The notes under the pieces were generated by a model. That model ran no database searches. It worked only from the letters and a program-made list of their open reading frames with translations, and was not told the DNA's origin. From positions 1-64,000 of the forward strand of contig JAFWLO010000012.1 of NCBI GenBank assembly GCA_017545595.1: a stretch of 64,000 bases of DNA. The letters are read 5' to 3'. The translations under genes and the position numbers were made by a program. This DNA is from Candidatus Saccharimonadota bacterium. Lineage in GTDB: Bacteria; Patescibacteriota; Saccharimonadia; Saccharimonadales; Saccharimonadaceae. Below are positions 1 through 9,361 of this stretch, piece after piece. Every line of letters starts with the position of its first letter. The stretch's first letter is position 1.

Positions 1-17
1 ATATTATTGAGCTGGTT

Positions 18-977
18 TTAATATGTCGAGAAGAATTCTGACCAGTAGGTTTTGTATTTAGCTTCGGGGTCAAAAACGAAGCCGACGGAGAGATTTGTGA
101 AGTTTTCGTTTAAGATGTTCGCACGGTGATCCGGGGAGTTCATCCAGGCCGAAACAACTGTTTCGGGAGATACGGCAGCATTCCCCGCCATTAGATTTTC
201 TCCACTCCAACCTCCGGTTTCTGGGATAGGACAGGCCGTTTCCCAGCTGCTTCCGTCGGGACGAGTGTGAGAGTAAGACGACATGAGCTCGCGGGCACGA
301 ATCGCGGCGGCGGTTTCACAGGTTGTTCCCCATCCTAGCGCCGACAAACCATTCTTTTCTCGTTCTTTGTTTACTAAACTCAAAACTTCTCGTTTCCATT
401 GTTCGACAGGGACACTAACAACATTCACCGTGATCGAATCGTGACGACTGCCATCGTAGGTTCCTGCGGTTATGGTCGTTGTTCCTGGGTTTTTTATTAT
501 GGGGTAACGGCAGATATCGGAAGAATACCCGAGCCATGTTCTGGCGGTCGAGTAGAAGCCGGAAATAACATCTTGGTTTGATGATTGCCAATACATTGAG
601 CCGAGTCCGGAGAGGTTCCCGCCAACACAAATGTCGATGTCGGCGGTTTCGAAAATAGTTATGGAAGTTTCATTCCAGAGTTCGCCGGAACGGACCGGGT
701 CGGAAGAAATCCACCCGTTCGCAGCAACTTGATATGTCGCTCCGTCCGCCGAAGCTATAGTTTTTCCCTCGGAAGAGTTCGAAACGCTTTGGAGTAGTTC
801 GGTTTCTTCCGGGGACTCTGTAACTTCGTCTGAACGTTCGTCGATTGCGCGAAACTCAAGCTTTCCACCCCAAATCGCAGAAGCGATCAGGATACCAGCA
901 ATAAGAATCGCAGCAGCATTAACCGAAAGGAGGATAGTTATTCTAGTTTGTTTTAAGGTCGCAGCAGCTGCGCTCAT
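18..977 (-). CDS. CAP-domain secreted/membrane-anchored protein with Ig-like domain
   Basis: 319 residues. A hydrophobic segment at about residues 15-37 acts as an uncleaved signal anchor and puts the rest outside the cell. Residues about 100-190 look like a small Ig-like (BIG2-type) domain (pattern ..GTTTITA..). Residues about 195-319 form a CAP/SCP-like domain: the motifs LVNKEREKNGL, SYSHTRPDGSSW, GENLMAG and SPDHRANILN are the classic bacterial CAP signatures. CAP domains are common on the surface of bacteria; the substrate is unknown. Its start overlaps the stop of the upstream 7TM sensor gene by 4 nt, so the two are probably co-transcribed. Family call is firm; the role in attachment to a host cell is only a guess. 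Confidence 0.88.
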   Translation of the reverse strand: MSAAAATLKQTRITILLSVNAAAILIAGILIASAIWGGKLEFRAIDERSDEVTESPEETELLQSVSNSSEGKTIASADGATYQVAANGWISSDPVRSGELWNETSITIFETADIDICVGGNLSGLGSMYWQSSNQDVISGFYSTARTWLGYSSDICRYPIIKNPGTTTITAGTYDGSRHDSITVNVVSVPVEQWKREVLSLVNKEREKNGLSALGWGTTCETAAAIRARELMSSYSHTRPDGSSWETACPIPETGGWSGENLMAGNAAVSPETVVSAWMNSPDHRANILNENFTNLSVGFVFDPEAKYKTYWSEFFSTY

Positions 978-2332
978 TTTTTAGACTTCTTTCTGTGAAT
1001 TTTGCTTTCGGAGGAGATAACTATCGCTACTAGATTTATAATCATTTCTAGTTGAATTAAATCTCTTCTTTCGAATTTTATCTTTCCGACGGGTTTTCCG
1101 ACGAGGATTTGTCCAAATGATGTTCCTTCAGAATCCTTCAATTCGGCGACAGCTTTAATGTTGCTTCTTGAGAGAATTTCTCCGACAGGCTGGTTGAAGT
1201 CCTGCCAGATGCCATTTTCTTTGTAGGATTTTAATAATTCTATCTGTTTTATTTCTTCGGTAGAGATGGCGACGGAATCTGAGCCATAAATTTTTCCGTC
1301 AATCAAAAATCCGACGTATTCAAAATGTAGGTGTTCGGCAAGAAAAGAGGCGAGTTCTTTCAAATCGACGGAATCTTGGGCGATTTTGTTAAGTTTTTTG
1401 ATGATATATGGGAGGTCAACTTCTTTCGTGGAAATGAGGGACTTCGTAAAAGATGTAAGTTCACTAAACGCCGGCATCAATAAGAATACTATTAGAATCA
1501 TGACGGAGTTCAAAACTATGACTTGAGTCGAAGGTTTCGCCCCACGGAAAATTGCTGTGAAGATAATATAAAAAATCAGCATATAAACTATCGCGGCGAG
1601 AGAGACAAAAACGACATATGTTAGGACCTTCAACCAGCCAGAATTCAAGCGAATTGAGTGATATTTTACGATAGCGTAATAAAACGTCAGCATCGTAATA
1701 CTAATCGCCAGTGGCCCAATCCAAATTAAACTATAATCCTTCAAGGGCAGAATGAGGTCAAATATGCAAGCAAGAAGGCCAGCAATAGATTGCCCGACGA
1801 AAAACACATTCAGGCCGATTCTTTGGCCTTTGTTTTTTGTGTTTTTAATGGCAAAAACGATACTTCCGAGCAATGCGAAGGTTAGAATCGTGAAATAAAC
1901 CAGATAAGTCCAGTAATACCAGCCATTCACAAGCGTAACGTAGTTTTCTGTTCGAGAAATCGTGATGGATTCGTATAGCACGGAAGGGTTCGAGAGAAAA
2001 ATACCGATGATAACGGCGCCTATGAGGAGAAAAATGACAGTAAGAAGTTTTCCTAGGTCATATTTCCAACTATTGTACGCGAGAATGCCGACATCCATAA
2101 TAACGGCACCAAGATAAATTCCGACGACGAGAAGCGGGGCGAGAGATTCTTTTTCTGGAGAGAGTGACAAAAAGAGGCCGATAGAGACCGTCCAAATAGC
2201 ACAACCCAGGGTCGCAATTAAAAACCAGAGAGAGCGTTTTTTCTCGGGCTTTGTCGAACCAACAAAAACCGCCAAACCGCACATCGTAGTCAAAATTGCT
2301 GTCGTTAAGAGCAGAAAAGTATTTAAGCGCAT
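974..2332 (-). CDS. Seven-TM sensor protein with GAF-like tail, no kinase domain
   Basis: 452 residues when started at the ATG preceded by AGGAGG; an upstream in-frame ATG would add 30 residues but lies in the terminator region. The N-terminal half holds about seven to eight hydrophobic segments resembling the 7TM region found at the N-terminus of some histidine kinases. After residue about 300 comes a soluble part (about 150 residues) that resembles the GAF-like segment normally placed before HisKA. The protein then ends in a basic KKSKK tail; no H-box, N-box or G-boxes are present. It is therefore a kinase-less sensor, or a truncated kinase. It overlaps the CAP-protein gene by 4 nt. Function unknown; topology call is reasonably safe. 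Confidence 0.7.
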   Translation of the reverse strand: MRLNTFLLLTTAILTTMCGLAVFVGSTKPEKKRSLWFLIATLGCAIWTVSIGLFLSLSPEKESLAPLLVVGIYLGAVIMDVGILAYNSWKYDLGKLLTVIFLLIGAVIIGIFLSNPSVLYESITISRTENYVTLVNGWYYWTYLVYFTILTFALLGSIVFAIKNTKNKGQRIGLNVFFVGQSIAGLLACIFDLILPLKDYSLIWIGPLAISITMLTFYYAIVKYHSIRLNSGWLKVLTYVVFVSLAAIVYMLIFYIIFTAIFRGAKPSTQVIVLNSVMILIVFLLMPAFSELTSFTKSLISTKEVDLPYIIKKLNKIAQDSVDLKELASFLAEHLHFEYVGFLIDGKIYGSDSVAISTEEIKQIELLKSYKENGIWQDFNQPVGEILSRSNIKAVAELKDSEGTSFGQILVGKPVGKIKFERRDLIQLEMIINLVAIVISSESKIHRKKSKK

Positions 2333-2377
2333 ACAACCTCCTAAAATGCTTGTTTTAAATATAACAAAGAAATCTAA

Positions 2378-2404
2378 AAAAATAAAGCCCCTTGCGGGGC
2401 TTTT
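2378..2404 (-). terminator. Intrinsic terminator after methyltransferase gene
   Basis: Perfect 8-bp stem (2384-2391 with 2396-2403) with loop TTGC. On the minus strand it is followed by TATTTTTTT. It sits directly after the stop of the methyltransferase gene. Confidence 0.85.
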
Positions 2405-2405
2405 G

Positions 2406-3446
2406 TTAATCAACAAGAGCATATTTGTTCACGGCGAACATTACTCCCGTCGGAGGGTTGTTTGTCGAATCGGGAGTTACGACGAGTGAAGCTGTCGGAA
2501 TATAGCGACGAATGATGTTTCTCACTTTTTCCGTAGCTCTTTCTTTCGACTCGATCAGCTGCATCTGAGGCGTTGTCTTAAAATCGAAAACAATAGCATC
2601 TCTTGCTAAATTCCAGTGCATAAGCTGGAGGTCGAAGACAAAAACTCCGTTCGGGTTCAAAAGATGAAAACAGTTTACGATATTTTCTTCAAGCTTGTCG
2701 AGATAGTAACTCTGGATTCCATTCATTATGATTGCGTCGAAGTGGCCGTAATTGTCTTTCATCTTAAAAAATGACTGGATGCTTAAACTGCGATAGGAGA
2801 TTGAGATGTTGCTGATTTTTTTCAGTTCGAGCTCAATAGCATGAGTGTTTACGTTCGGATCAATGTCGAAAGCAAGAACTTCCTGCTTGTCCACGCGTGG
2901 TTCGTAGCAAGCCTTGCGGAACTCGGGAAGATAACCAGCTCCGAGAACAAGGACACGATTTTTTCCCTTTACAAGGTCAGCGGTTCTTCCAGCACGTTCG
3001 CGAAGATACTTGAACATGGGTTCCTGAACTGTCCACCGAAAAAACGGATCTTCAGGCTCGATTTTCTTCCAGTTTCCTGCGATGTCGTATCCCCAACCAA
3101 ATGCGCCTTCGAGACATCTTGCCGACGGCACTTCGAGAAGCCAAGGAATAAAATATGCGCTTTTTACGCCATAATCTTCCATGAACTGCGCAAGACCGTG
3201 GTTTGTTCTCAGTCTCGGGATAATTTTCGTGAAGCATTCGACGATTTCTACGTCTGAAAAGCCTTTTTCTCTTTGTTCGCGTTTAAATGCTTCAAAAATT
3301 TTCTGGATTCTCGCTTCGGAAACGGGACCCTTTTTCTGTCCTTCGAGGGCGATACGGATGTAGTTCTCTCCGTGTTCTTCCCTTGTAATAGGTGGGAAAC
3401 GGTAAAGGTCAGCCATTTCCTTTTCGAAGCAATCAAAATATTTCAT
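2406..3446 (-). CDS. Class I SAM-dependent methyltransferase-like protein
   Basis: 346 residues from the ATG preceded by AGGAGGTG; a longer in-frame start 24 nt upstream lacks a ribosome-binding site. Residues about 165-270 form a Rossmann methyltransferase core: motif I is VLVLGAGYLPEF, followed by the acidic strand-end AFDIDP that would bind the SAM ribose, then FDAIIMNGIQSYY and NPNGVFVFDLQ as later core strands. The first 150 residues are helical and not recognised. Substrate unknown. It stands alone: a terminator follows it and the tRNA-Ala terminator lies upstream. The fold assignment is fairly safe; the reaction target is not known. Confidence 0.72.
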   Translation of the reverse strand: MKYFDCFEKEMADLYRFPPITREEHGENYIRIALEGQKKGPVSEARIQKIFEAFKREQREKGFSDVEIVECFTKIIPRLRTNHGLAQFMEDYGVKSAYFIPWLLEVPSARCLEGAFGWGYDIAGNWKKIEPEDPFFRWTVQEPMFKYLRERAGRTADLVKGKNRVLVLGAGYLPEFRKACYEPRVDKQEVLAFDIDPNVNTHAIELELKKISNISISYRSLSIQSFFKMKDNYGHFDAIIMNGIQSYYLDKLEENIVNCFHLLNPNGVFVFDLQLMHWNLARDAIVFDFKTTPQMQLIESKERATEKVRNIIRRYIPTASLVVTPDSTNNPPTGVMFAVNKYALVD

Positions 3447-3524
3447 ATGTTTACACCTCCTAATGTACATAACTGTCAGCTACTGGTGTATATTATAATA
3501 TAAAAATCTTATTTTGTATAGAGA

Positions 3525-3553
3525 AAAAGCTCTCCTTCGAAAAGAAGGAGAGT
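3525..3553 (-). terminator. Intrinsic terminator of tRNA-Ala
   Basis: Stem 3531-3537 paired with 3545-3551, followed on the minus strand by CTTTTTC. Lies 13 nt after the tRNA 3' end. Confidence 0.8.
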
Positions 3554-3565
3554 CTGGAACGAAAA

Positions 3566-3641
3566 TGGTGGAGTAGAGGAGACTCGAACTCCTCACCTCA
3601 GCAATGCGAATGCTGCGCTCTACCAGATGAGCTACTACCCC
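3566..3641 (-). tRNA. tRNA-Ala (anticodon CGC)
   Basis: 76 nt. Minus-strand cloverleaf: acceptor GGGGTAG/CTACTCC with one wobble, D-stem GCTC/GAGC, anticodon stem CAGCA/TGCTG with loop TTCGCAT giving anticodon CGC (reads GCG), T-stem AGGAG/CTCCT with loop TTCGAGT, and an encoded CCA end. Confidence 0.95.
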
Positions 3642-3659
3642 GCAGTTCCCCACGGGGAT

Positions 3660-3690
3660 ATTATAGCATACGCGCAAATTTATTTCTAGT
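3660..3690 (-). promoter_or_regulatory. Promoter of tRNA-Ala
   Basis: Minus-strand extended -10, TGCTATAAT (hexamer at 3660-3665), with a weak -35-like TAGAAA about 17 nt upstream. The predicted start is about 10 nt before the tRNA. Confidence 0.6.
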
Positions 3691-3696
3691 TTCGCA

Positions 3697-5064
3697 CTAG
3701 ATTCCGGGAACTGGAAATTTTTTCGCTAGGGATTTTACTTCTTCGCGAATTTTGGATAGTTCTTCTTCAGCGCTAACGAGGAGATTTTCATCACCAAGAC
3801 CGACGCAAATATCGACGACTCTTCTCATCCATTCTGCGATTTTTTCCATTTCTTTTTCACCGAGACCTCGAGTCGTGATGGCTGGAGTTCCGAGACGAAC
3901 GCCGGAAGGACGGAATGCGGCACCCTTGTCGGAAGGAACAGCGTTTGCATTTAAGTTCAAACCGACACAATCAAGAGCTTTTTCGAGGAATTTTCCGTCT
4001 ATGCCGAAGCTTTCCTTTACATTTACAAGAACGAGATGATTCTCTGTTCCGTCGCCTTGAAGGATAAATCCACGGTTTTTAAGCTCTAGAGCGAGTTTTT
4101 TCGCATTTTTTACGACTTTTTTCACATAATCTTTAAATTCGGGCTTTAAGGCTTCGCCGAACGCAACAGCCTTCGCGGCAATGATGTGTTCGAGAGGGCC
4201 ACCTTGAGTTCCTGGAAATACTGCTCGGTCGATCAAGACAGGGATGTTTTCGAGAGTTCGTTCTGGCTTTTTTAGAGGATTTTTAACGTTTCCTTTCGAG
4301 AGGATTAGCCCGCCTCGAGGACCGCGGAGAGTTTTATGCGTAGTCGTTGTCATGACATAGAAGCCGAAGTCTAGGGGGTTTGGGTGAACTCCGCCAGCAA
4401 TAAGCCCGGCGACATGCGCCATGTCCGCCATAAGGAGGCAGTCGGGGATTTTTTCAGCAATCTTTTTTATTCGTGCGAAGTCAGGAATTTTCATAAACGC
4501 TGAATAACCGACGAGAATAATCTTAGGCTGTTCTTCGAGAGCGATTTTTTCGAGTTCGTCGTAATCTATATCGCCAGATTCATCAACACCATAGCCGACG
4601 AAATTATAAATGTTTGCAGAACGAGTGACGGGCGCACCATGAGTGAGATGCCCTCCCGAGGCTAAAGTCATAGCAAGAATCGTATCGCCCGGACGACACC
4701 AAGCCCAATAAACCGCTTCGTTTGCGTTCGCGCCAGAGTGGGGCTGGACGTTCGCATGATCAGCATGAAATAGTTTGCACGCACGAGAAATTGCTAGCCT
4801 CTCTATTCGATCGATATTTTCCTGTCCGCCGTAGTAACGATAGTTTTTTAATTTTTCTTCGACAATTCTTTTTTCATCCCAGAATTCGCCGTTTTCTCCT
4901 ACGCCTTCGAATGAGGGATATCCTTCGGAATATTTATTAGTTAAGATTGTTCCGGCCGCCTCGAGAACTTCTTTCGAAACGTAATTTTCGCTCGGAATAA
5001 GCTCGAGCCCCTCGCTTTGACGCTTTTTTTCGCTTTCGATAAGATTGAAAACTGGATCTTTCAT
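3697..5064 (-). CDS. glyA: Serine hydroxymethyltransferase
   Basis: 455 residues, slightly longer than the usual 415-430. A PLP enzyme that converts serine and tetrahydrofolate to glycine and 5,10-methylene-THF. Visible signatures: ELIPSENYVS near the N-terminus, NVQPHSGANANEAVYWA, ADMAHVAGLIAGGVHPNP, and the PLP-lysine motif TTTTHKTLRGPRGG. It is the last gene of a three-gene operon and overlaps folA by 4 nt. In this setting its product supplies methylene-THF for thymidylate synthase, and DHFR regenerates THF, so the operon encodes one closed dTMP-synthesis cycle. Very confident. Confidence 0.98.
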   Translation of the reverse strand: MKDPVFNLIESEKKRQSEGLELIPSENYVSKEVLEAAGTILTNKYSEGYPSFEGVGENGEFWDEKRIVEEKLKNYRYYGGQENIDRIERLAISRACKLFHADHANVQPHSGANANEAVYWAWCRPGDTILAMTLASGGHLTHGAPVTRSANIYNFVGYGVDESGDIDYDELEKIALEEQPKIILVGYSAFMKIPDFARIKKIAEKIPDCLLMADMAHVAGLIAGGVHPNPLDFGFYVMTTTTHKTLRGPRGGLILSKGNVKNPLKKPERTLENIPVLIDRAVFPGTQGGPLEHIIAAKAVAFGEALKPEFKDYVKKVVKNAKKLALELKNRGFILQGDGTENHLVLVNVKESFGIDGKFLEKALDCVGLNLNANAVPSDKGAAFRPSGVRLGTPAITTRGLGEKEMEKIAEWMRRVVDICVGLGDENLLVSAEEELSKIREEVKSLAKKFPVPGI

Positions 5065-5546
5065 GATTCCCTTTCGTATTTATTAATTTCGAAATTTATG
5101 TTGTTATAACTTGACGCTAGTAGATTTGATTTTTTGTAACTTGATTTTTTAAATTCGGGAAAGAAAACATCAGCGGATTTTTCTTCGGCGTCAATTTCAG
5201 TTAAATAAATAATTTTCGCTACTGGCAAAAACTGCTTATAAACCGACGCTCCTCCAATTATAAAAATTTCTTCACTCGAATCTTTGTTTTCTTTGATGAA
5301 TTTTTCTAGGTCGGAAATTATTTCGACATTTTCGTTAGAAAAAGTTTTTGAAGTTGTTATAACATAATTTTTTCTCCCTGGAAGAGGTCTTCCGATTGAC
5401 TCGAAAGTTTTTCGCCCCATGACGATTTTGTGCGACATGGTTGTTGTTTTGAAAAACTTTTGATCTTCTGGGATTCTAAAAATTAAACCATTGTTTTTCC
5501 CTAATTCGTTATTTTTTCCGACCGCCGAGATAATAGAGAACGACAT
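5061..5546 (-). CDS. folA: Dihydrofolate reductase
   Basis: 161 residues, normal DHFR length. Reduces dihydrofolate to tetrahydrofolate with NADPH. Signatures: SIISAVGKNNELGKNNGLIF, KIVMGRKTFESIGRPLPGRKN (read in two parts: the KIVMGRKTFESIG motif, then RPLPGRKN), and EIFIIGGASVYKQFLP with the GG pair that contacts NADPH. The Met20-loop tryptophan found in many DHFRs is replaced (LIFRIPED), a variation seen in divergent family members. Only 1 nt separates it from thyA, and it overlaps glyA by 4 nt, which shows tight translational coupling. Confidence 0.96.
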   Translation of the reverse strand: MSFSIISAVGKNNELGKNNGLIFRIPEDQKFFKTTTMSHKIVMGRKTFESIGRPLPGRKNYVITTSKTFSNENVEIISDLEKFIKENKDSSEEIFIIGGASVYKQFLPVAKIIYLTEIDAEEKSADVFFPEFKKSSYKKSNLLASSYNNINFEINKYERES

Positions 5547-5547
5547 T

Positions 5548-6513
5548 TTACTCCGTTACTGGCATTTTTATTACGCCGAGATGATTATAGTTTTCTAATC
5601 GGATGTCTTTTAGCTCTTTCGAGTTGTCGAAACTGTAAAAATCTTTTATTTCTGGGTTTAGAACGAGTTTCGGAGGTTCGGGAAGAGTGCCAGTCTTCAT
5701 AGCTTTGTCGTAGCGTGAGATTTGTTCACGAATTCCGTCAAGCTGGTTTTCGTAAATATGCGCATCGTTCGTAATGAAGGTAAACTGGCCTGGCTCAACG
5801 CCGACAGATTGCGCGATAAGACAGCATAAAACAGCATACTGAACAATGTTGAAGGGGAGACCGAGCGGAACGTCGGACGAGCGTGAAGTTACGAGTAGAT
5901 TGAGGCGACCGTTCGTCATATTCCATTGAGAATTCCAGACGCAACTTGGGAGCGCAGCAGTCGGGAGCCATTCGTTCTGCCAGAGGGAGAGAACCATTCG
6001 GCGGTTGCCTGGGTTTGATTTTAGAGTTTCTAAAAGATTTTCGATAAGAGAGTATTTTTTTACTATCCAGCCATAAGCCGTTCCGATTGTGTGAGCGAAG
6101 TTTTCTTCGGGAAGAGAAGGATGGAGGTCTTTATAAAGTTTGTTGATGTTTTTCCCCATGTATTCTCCGGATTCGGAAATTTCCCATTCGTCCCAAATTT
6201 TAACTCCACGTTCTCTCAGCCAGCGAACATCGTTCGAGGCGACTTGATATATCCAAAGGATTTCGAGAACGGCGGTTTTGAATGCAACCTTTTTTGAACG
6301 AAGTATTGGATATTCTTTCGAGAGGTCAAACTGGAAAAATTGGTGAGGAAGGCGAATTGTTTTAGCGGAGGACTTTCCTTGGGCGGAATGGTCGGGAATA
6401 GAGAGAGCGGATTTTTCAGATCGATTGTCAGTTTTTTTATAATTAGTGACTTCTTCTCCGTTTTTTATAATGTTTTTACAGAGATTTATATATTGCTCAT
6501 CAAAACTGGCCAT
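5548..6513 (-). CDS. thyA: Thymidylate synthase
   Basis: 321 residues; first gene of the thyA-folA-glyA operon, with ATG preceded by AGGAGGAAT. Makes dTMP from dUMP and methylene-THF. The catalytic cysteine lies in LPSCVWNSQW (usual form PPCH..Q), followed by the dUMP-binding stretch TSRSSDVPLGLPFNIVQYA and the FITNDAHIYENQLDGIREQ motif. The N-terminal RSEKSALSIPDHSAQGKSS segment and the YMGKNINKLYKDLHP region are longer than in E. coli ThyA, which accounts for the extra length. A nearby dCMP deaminase gene (39.6 kb) could supply dUMP. Very confident. Confidence 0.96.
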   Translation of the reverse strand: MASFDEQYINLCKNIIKNGEEVTNYKKTDNRSEKSALSIPDHSAQGKSSAKTIRLPHQFFQFDLSKEYPILRSKKVAFKTAVLEILWIYQVASNDVRWLRERGVKIWDEWEISESGEYMGKNINKLYKDLHPSLPEENFAHTIGTAYGWIVKKYSLIENLLETLKSNPGNRRMVLSLWQNEWLPTAALPSCVWNSQWNMTNGRLNLLVTSRSSDVPLGLPFNIVQYAVLCCLIAQSVGVEPGQFTFITNDAHIYENQLDGIREQISRYDKAMKTGTLPEPPKLVLNPEIKDFYSFDNSKELKDIRLENYNHLGVIKMPVTE

Positions 6514-6563
6514 ATTCCTCCTAGCTAATTATATTTTAGCGAAGAGAAGAATATGTTTCAAGT

Positions 6564-7628
6564 CTATTTTATGTTCGCCCAGAATGTGTCGAACTTTTTT
6601 ATATTCTCGCCGACATTCTTGATATAGGTTCCGTTTTTTAGAATTTCGTAGAGCTCGTCCGGCGATAAATTTTCAGCAGACTTGTTTGGGGAGATGTACG
6701 GATATTCTTCGACGATGCGTTTCGAAACATCATCGCGAAGGAGATAATTTATAAACTTATAGGCAGAGTCGCGGTTTTTTGCGTTTTTTAGGATGACGTA
6801 GTTGTCCATGCTGAGTGTAAATCCTTCGGCAGGATAAACTATCTTCAAATTATCGTTTTCTTGTTTCGCGAGGAGAGCTTCGGCGTTCCAAACTATGCCA
6901 GCATCTACTTCTTTTGTAATGAAAAATGTTTTTGGAGAGTCGGAGTCGAAAGCTTTTACGTTTGGCTTTAATTTTTTATAAAAGTTTTGAGCTTTTTCGA
7001 GATGTGCGTCATCAAAGTCGCTCGAGTCGAACCCTTCGGCGTTTAGAAAAGCTCCTATCATCACGCGTTGGTCGTCGAGAAGAACGACGTTGTTTTTTAG
7101 TTCGGGTTTTAATAAATCTCGATAGCTTGTTAAAGAATCTAGTTTTGAAGAGTCGTAAATTAGAACAGTCGTTGCGAGAAGAAAAGGAAGAGAAAACTTA
7201 TTATCGGTGTCGTATTCTTGCGACAAGAAAAGTGGGTTTAAGTTTTGCTTGTTCGGGAGTTTTTCTAAGTCGAGAGGTTCGAGGAGGTCGCGAGCTGACA
7301 TAAGTTCAACCATATAATCACTCGGAAAAACAAGATCATATGTTCCTGGCGCAGCAGACGAAACTTTCGCGAGGAGTTCTTCGTTCGAGGAATATGTTCC
7401 GTAGTTGACTTTGATTTTTTCTTCTTTTTCGAAATCTTGTATTATTTCTTCGGGAATATAACTTGTCCAGTTTAGGACGTTTAGTTCGCCGATGAATTGG
7501 TTTTCTTTGTTATTGTTTTTTATAATGAAAATTATCGAAACAAAAAGGATAATTAAGACTCCGACTATTCCGAATTTGGTTTTTTCGTTCAGCTTCACTA
7601 GACTTCTCCTAAAAAATTTCTGAAACAT
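6564..7628 (-). CDS. potD: Polyamine ABC transporter substrate-binding protein
   Basis: 354 residues. A hydrophobic segment at residues 20-41 anchors it to the membrane; there is no lipobox cysteine, so it is tethered by an uncleaved TM rather than by lipid. The periplasmic-binding fold begins at LNVLNWTSYIPEEII, the hallmark of PotD/PotF, and continues with TYDLVFPSDYMVE and later FTLSMDNYVILK. Binds spermidine or putrescine outside the membrane and delivers it to PotBC. Last gene of potABCD. Which polyamine is preferred cannot be read from the sequence. Confidence 0.93.
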   Translation of the reverse strand: MFQKFFRRSLVKLNEKTKFGIVGVLIILFVSIIFIIKNNNKENQFIGELNVLNWTSYIPEEIIQDFEKEEKIKVNYGTYSSNEELLAKVSSAAPGTYDLVFPSDYMVELMSARDLLEPLDLEKLPNKQNLNPLFLSQEYDTDNKFSLPFLLATTVLIYDSSKLDSLTSYRDLLKPELKNNVVLLDDQRVMIGAFLNAEGFDSSDFDDAHLEKAQNFYKKLKPNVKAFDSDSPKTFFITKEVDAGIVWNAEALLAKQENDNLKIVYPAEGFTLSMDNYVILKNAKNRDSAYKFINYLLRDDVSKRIVEEYPYISPNKSAENLSPDELYEILKNGTYIKNVGENIKKFDTFWANIK

Positions 7629-7642
7629 TAATAATCATCATT

Positions 7643-8503
7643 TTATTTGCCTTGTCTCCGGGAAAGGGTCTGCGCTTCGATTTTTGAGGAAATGAATAGC
7701 GCCAGGATCGTTACGACGAGCATGAGTGTCGTCAGGGCATTTACATCGGGAGTGATTCCGGTTTTTATGTTTGAATAAATGTAGAGCGGAAGGGTGTTTG
7801 TCCCGGGGCCGGCGGCAAAATAAGAAATAACGACATCATCTAGGCTAAGAGTGAAGGCGAGGATTGCTCCGGAGATGATTCCTGGTTTTATCATGGGGAG
7901 AGTGACGTAGCGGAAGGTTTCGAAATTTGTCGCGCCGAGGTCTTCGGCGGCTTCTTCAATGTTTTCCGAAAAAGAATAGAGAGTTGAACGGACGCTTGTG
8001 ATGACGAAAGGAATAGAAAAAGCGATATGAGCGAGGAGAACCGTAAAAAAGCCAAGTTCGATTTTGAAAAAAGTGAAAATTGCGAGAAGACTGATTCCCA
8101 TGACGATTTCCGGAATAACAATTGGAATATATATTAATTTTCCTACGAACTTTTCGCCAAAAAAATTATATTTTTTAAAACCAACGGCGGAAATTGTGCC
8201 GATAACGGTCGAGATGAGCGTGCTTAAAACTGCGATAAGCAGAGTGTTTCGAAAAGCCTCGAGAAGAGCGCGATTTTCAAAAAGGTTTTTGTACCAATCG
8301 AGCGTAAATCCTGTAAAAATAATGTTCATCTGTGATTCGTTAAAGCTAAAAGCAACCAATATCAAAATCGGCAAAAACAAAAACGCAAGAACAAGAATGA
8401 TAAACAAGGTTTTTAGAACTTGTTCTTGAGAGCGTGCGCCTGGTTTTTTTGTGACGACCATTTTCGAAACTGGTTCGTATTTTGAAAGAATTAAATTCGG
8501 CAT
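7643..8503 (-). CDS. potC: Polyamine ABC transporter permease PotC
   Basis: 286 residues, six hydrophobic segments. The cytoplasmic EAA loop that docks on the ATPase is visible as NIEEAAEDLGATNFETFRYV. N-terminal FLPILILVAFSFNE and LDWYKNLF are typical of PotC. A basic leader of about 25 residues precedes the first TM segment. Its ATG follows the potB stop codon immediately, so the two subunits are coupled. Forms the membrane channel with PotB. Confidence 0.93.
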   Translation of the reverse strand: MPNLILSKYEPVSKMVVTKKPGARSQEQVLKTLFIILVLAFLFLPILILVAFSFNESQMNIIFTGFTLDWYKNLFENRALLEAFRNTLLIAVLSTLISTVIGTISAVGFKKYNFFGEKFVGKLIYIPIVIPEIVMGISLLAIFTFFKIELGFFTVLLAHIAFSIPFVITSVRSTLYSFSENIEEAAEDLGATNFETFRYVTLPMIKPGIISGAILAFTLSLDDVVISYFAAGPGTNTLPLYIYSNIKTGITPDVNALTTLMLVVTILALFISSKIEAQTLSRRQGK

Positions 8504-9361
8504 TTATCCTCCTCCTAGTTCGTCAAGGTTGCCACCGATTTTTTCGTAGAGCTTCACTAGTCCGAAAGTCATGACAAGAAGAACAATCGACAGAGCTGCG
8601 CCTAAAGGCCAATTTCTTGCCGTTAAAAATTGGTTTTTTATTAAGTTTCCGATTATCATGGCTTTCCCTCCACCGAGGATGTCGGAGATGAAGAAAAATC
8701 CAATCGCAGGAATAAAGACCATAAGCGAGCCATTAAACGCGCCTGGGAGGGTAAGCGGAAGATAAACTCTAAAAAAACGTCTGAGCTTTCCTGCGCCGAG
8801 ATCTTCAGCGGCGTCAAGATAATTTTGATCAACTTTCGAGACGGCGGAGTAGACCGGAAGAATCATAAACGGAAGAAGAGTATAAACCATACCGACGATC
8901 ACTCCGAAATTGTTATACATTAAATTTAACGGAGAATCGATTATTCCGAGCGAAAGCAAAGAGGAATTTACTACACCATTTTTGCGAAGTAAAGTTATCC
9001 AGCCGTAAGTTCGGATGAGTGAATTCGTTAGAAACGGCACCATGACGAGTTTTATGATGAGGTTTTGAGTTTTTTGCGACTTATCACGGAGAAAAATTGA
9101 AAAAGGATACGCAATTAAAAGACAAATTAGCGTCGTCGTGAGGCCGATGAATATCGAGACGGCGAAGATTTTTAAATAAGCTGGGTTGAAAATTTCTAGA
9201 TAGTTTTTTAGAGAAAAAGATATTTCGAAACCGCCGTAGTTATCGCTTTTGAAAAATGAGATGAAAAAAATATAAACGAGCGGAAGCAAAATTAGAAAAA
9301 ATGAATAAATTATGACGGGGATAGTCGTTAGAAGTTTGAACGGGTCGAGACGGGGTTTCAT
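8504..9361 (-). CDS. potB: Polyamine ABC transporter permease PotB
   Basis: 285 residues with about six TM segments. EAA loop: [31 protein letters not shown] and FLTNSLIR are characteristic of PotB-type permeases. Overlaps potA by 4 nt and touches potC. Pairs with PotC as the transmembrane heterodimer of the polyamine importer. Confidence 0.93.
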   Translation of the reverse strand: MKPRLDPFKLLTTIPVIIYSFFLILLPLVYIFFISFFKSDNYGGFEISFSLKNYLEIFNPAYLKIFAVSIFIGLTTTLICLLIAYPFSIFLRDKSQKTQNLIIKLVMVPFLTNSLIRTYGWITLLRKNGVVNSSLLSLGIIDSPLNLMYNNFGVIVGMVYTLLPFMILPVYSAVSKVDQNYLDAAEDLGAGKLRRFFRVYLPLTLPGAFNGSLMVFIPAIGFFFISDILGGGKAMIIGNLIKNQFLTARNWPLGAALSIVLLVMTFGLVKLYEKIGGNLDELGGG

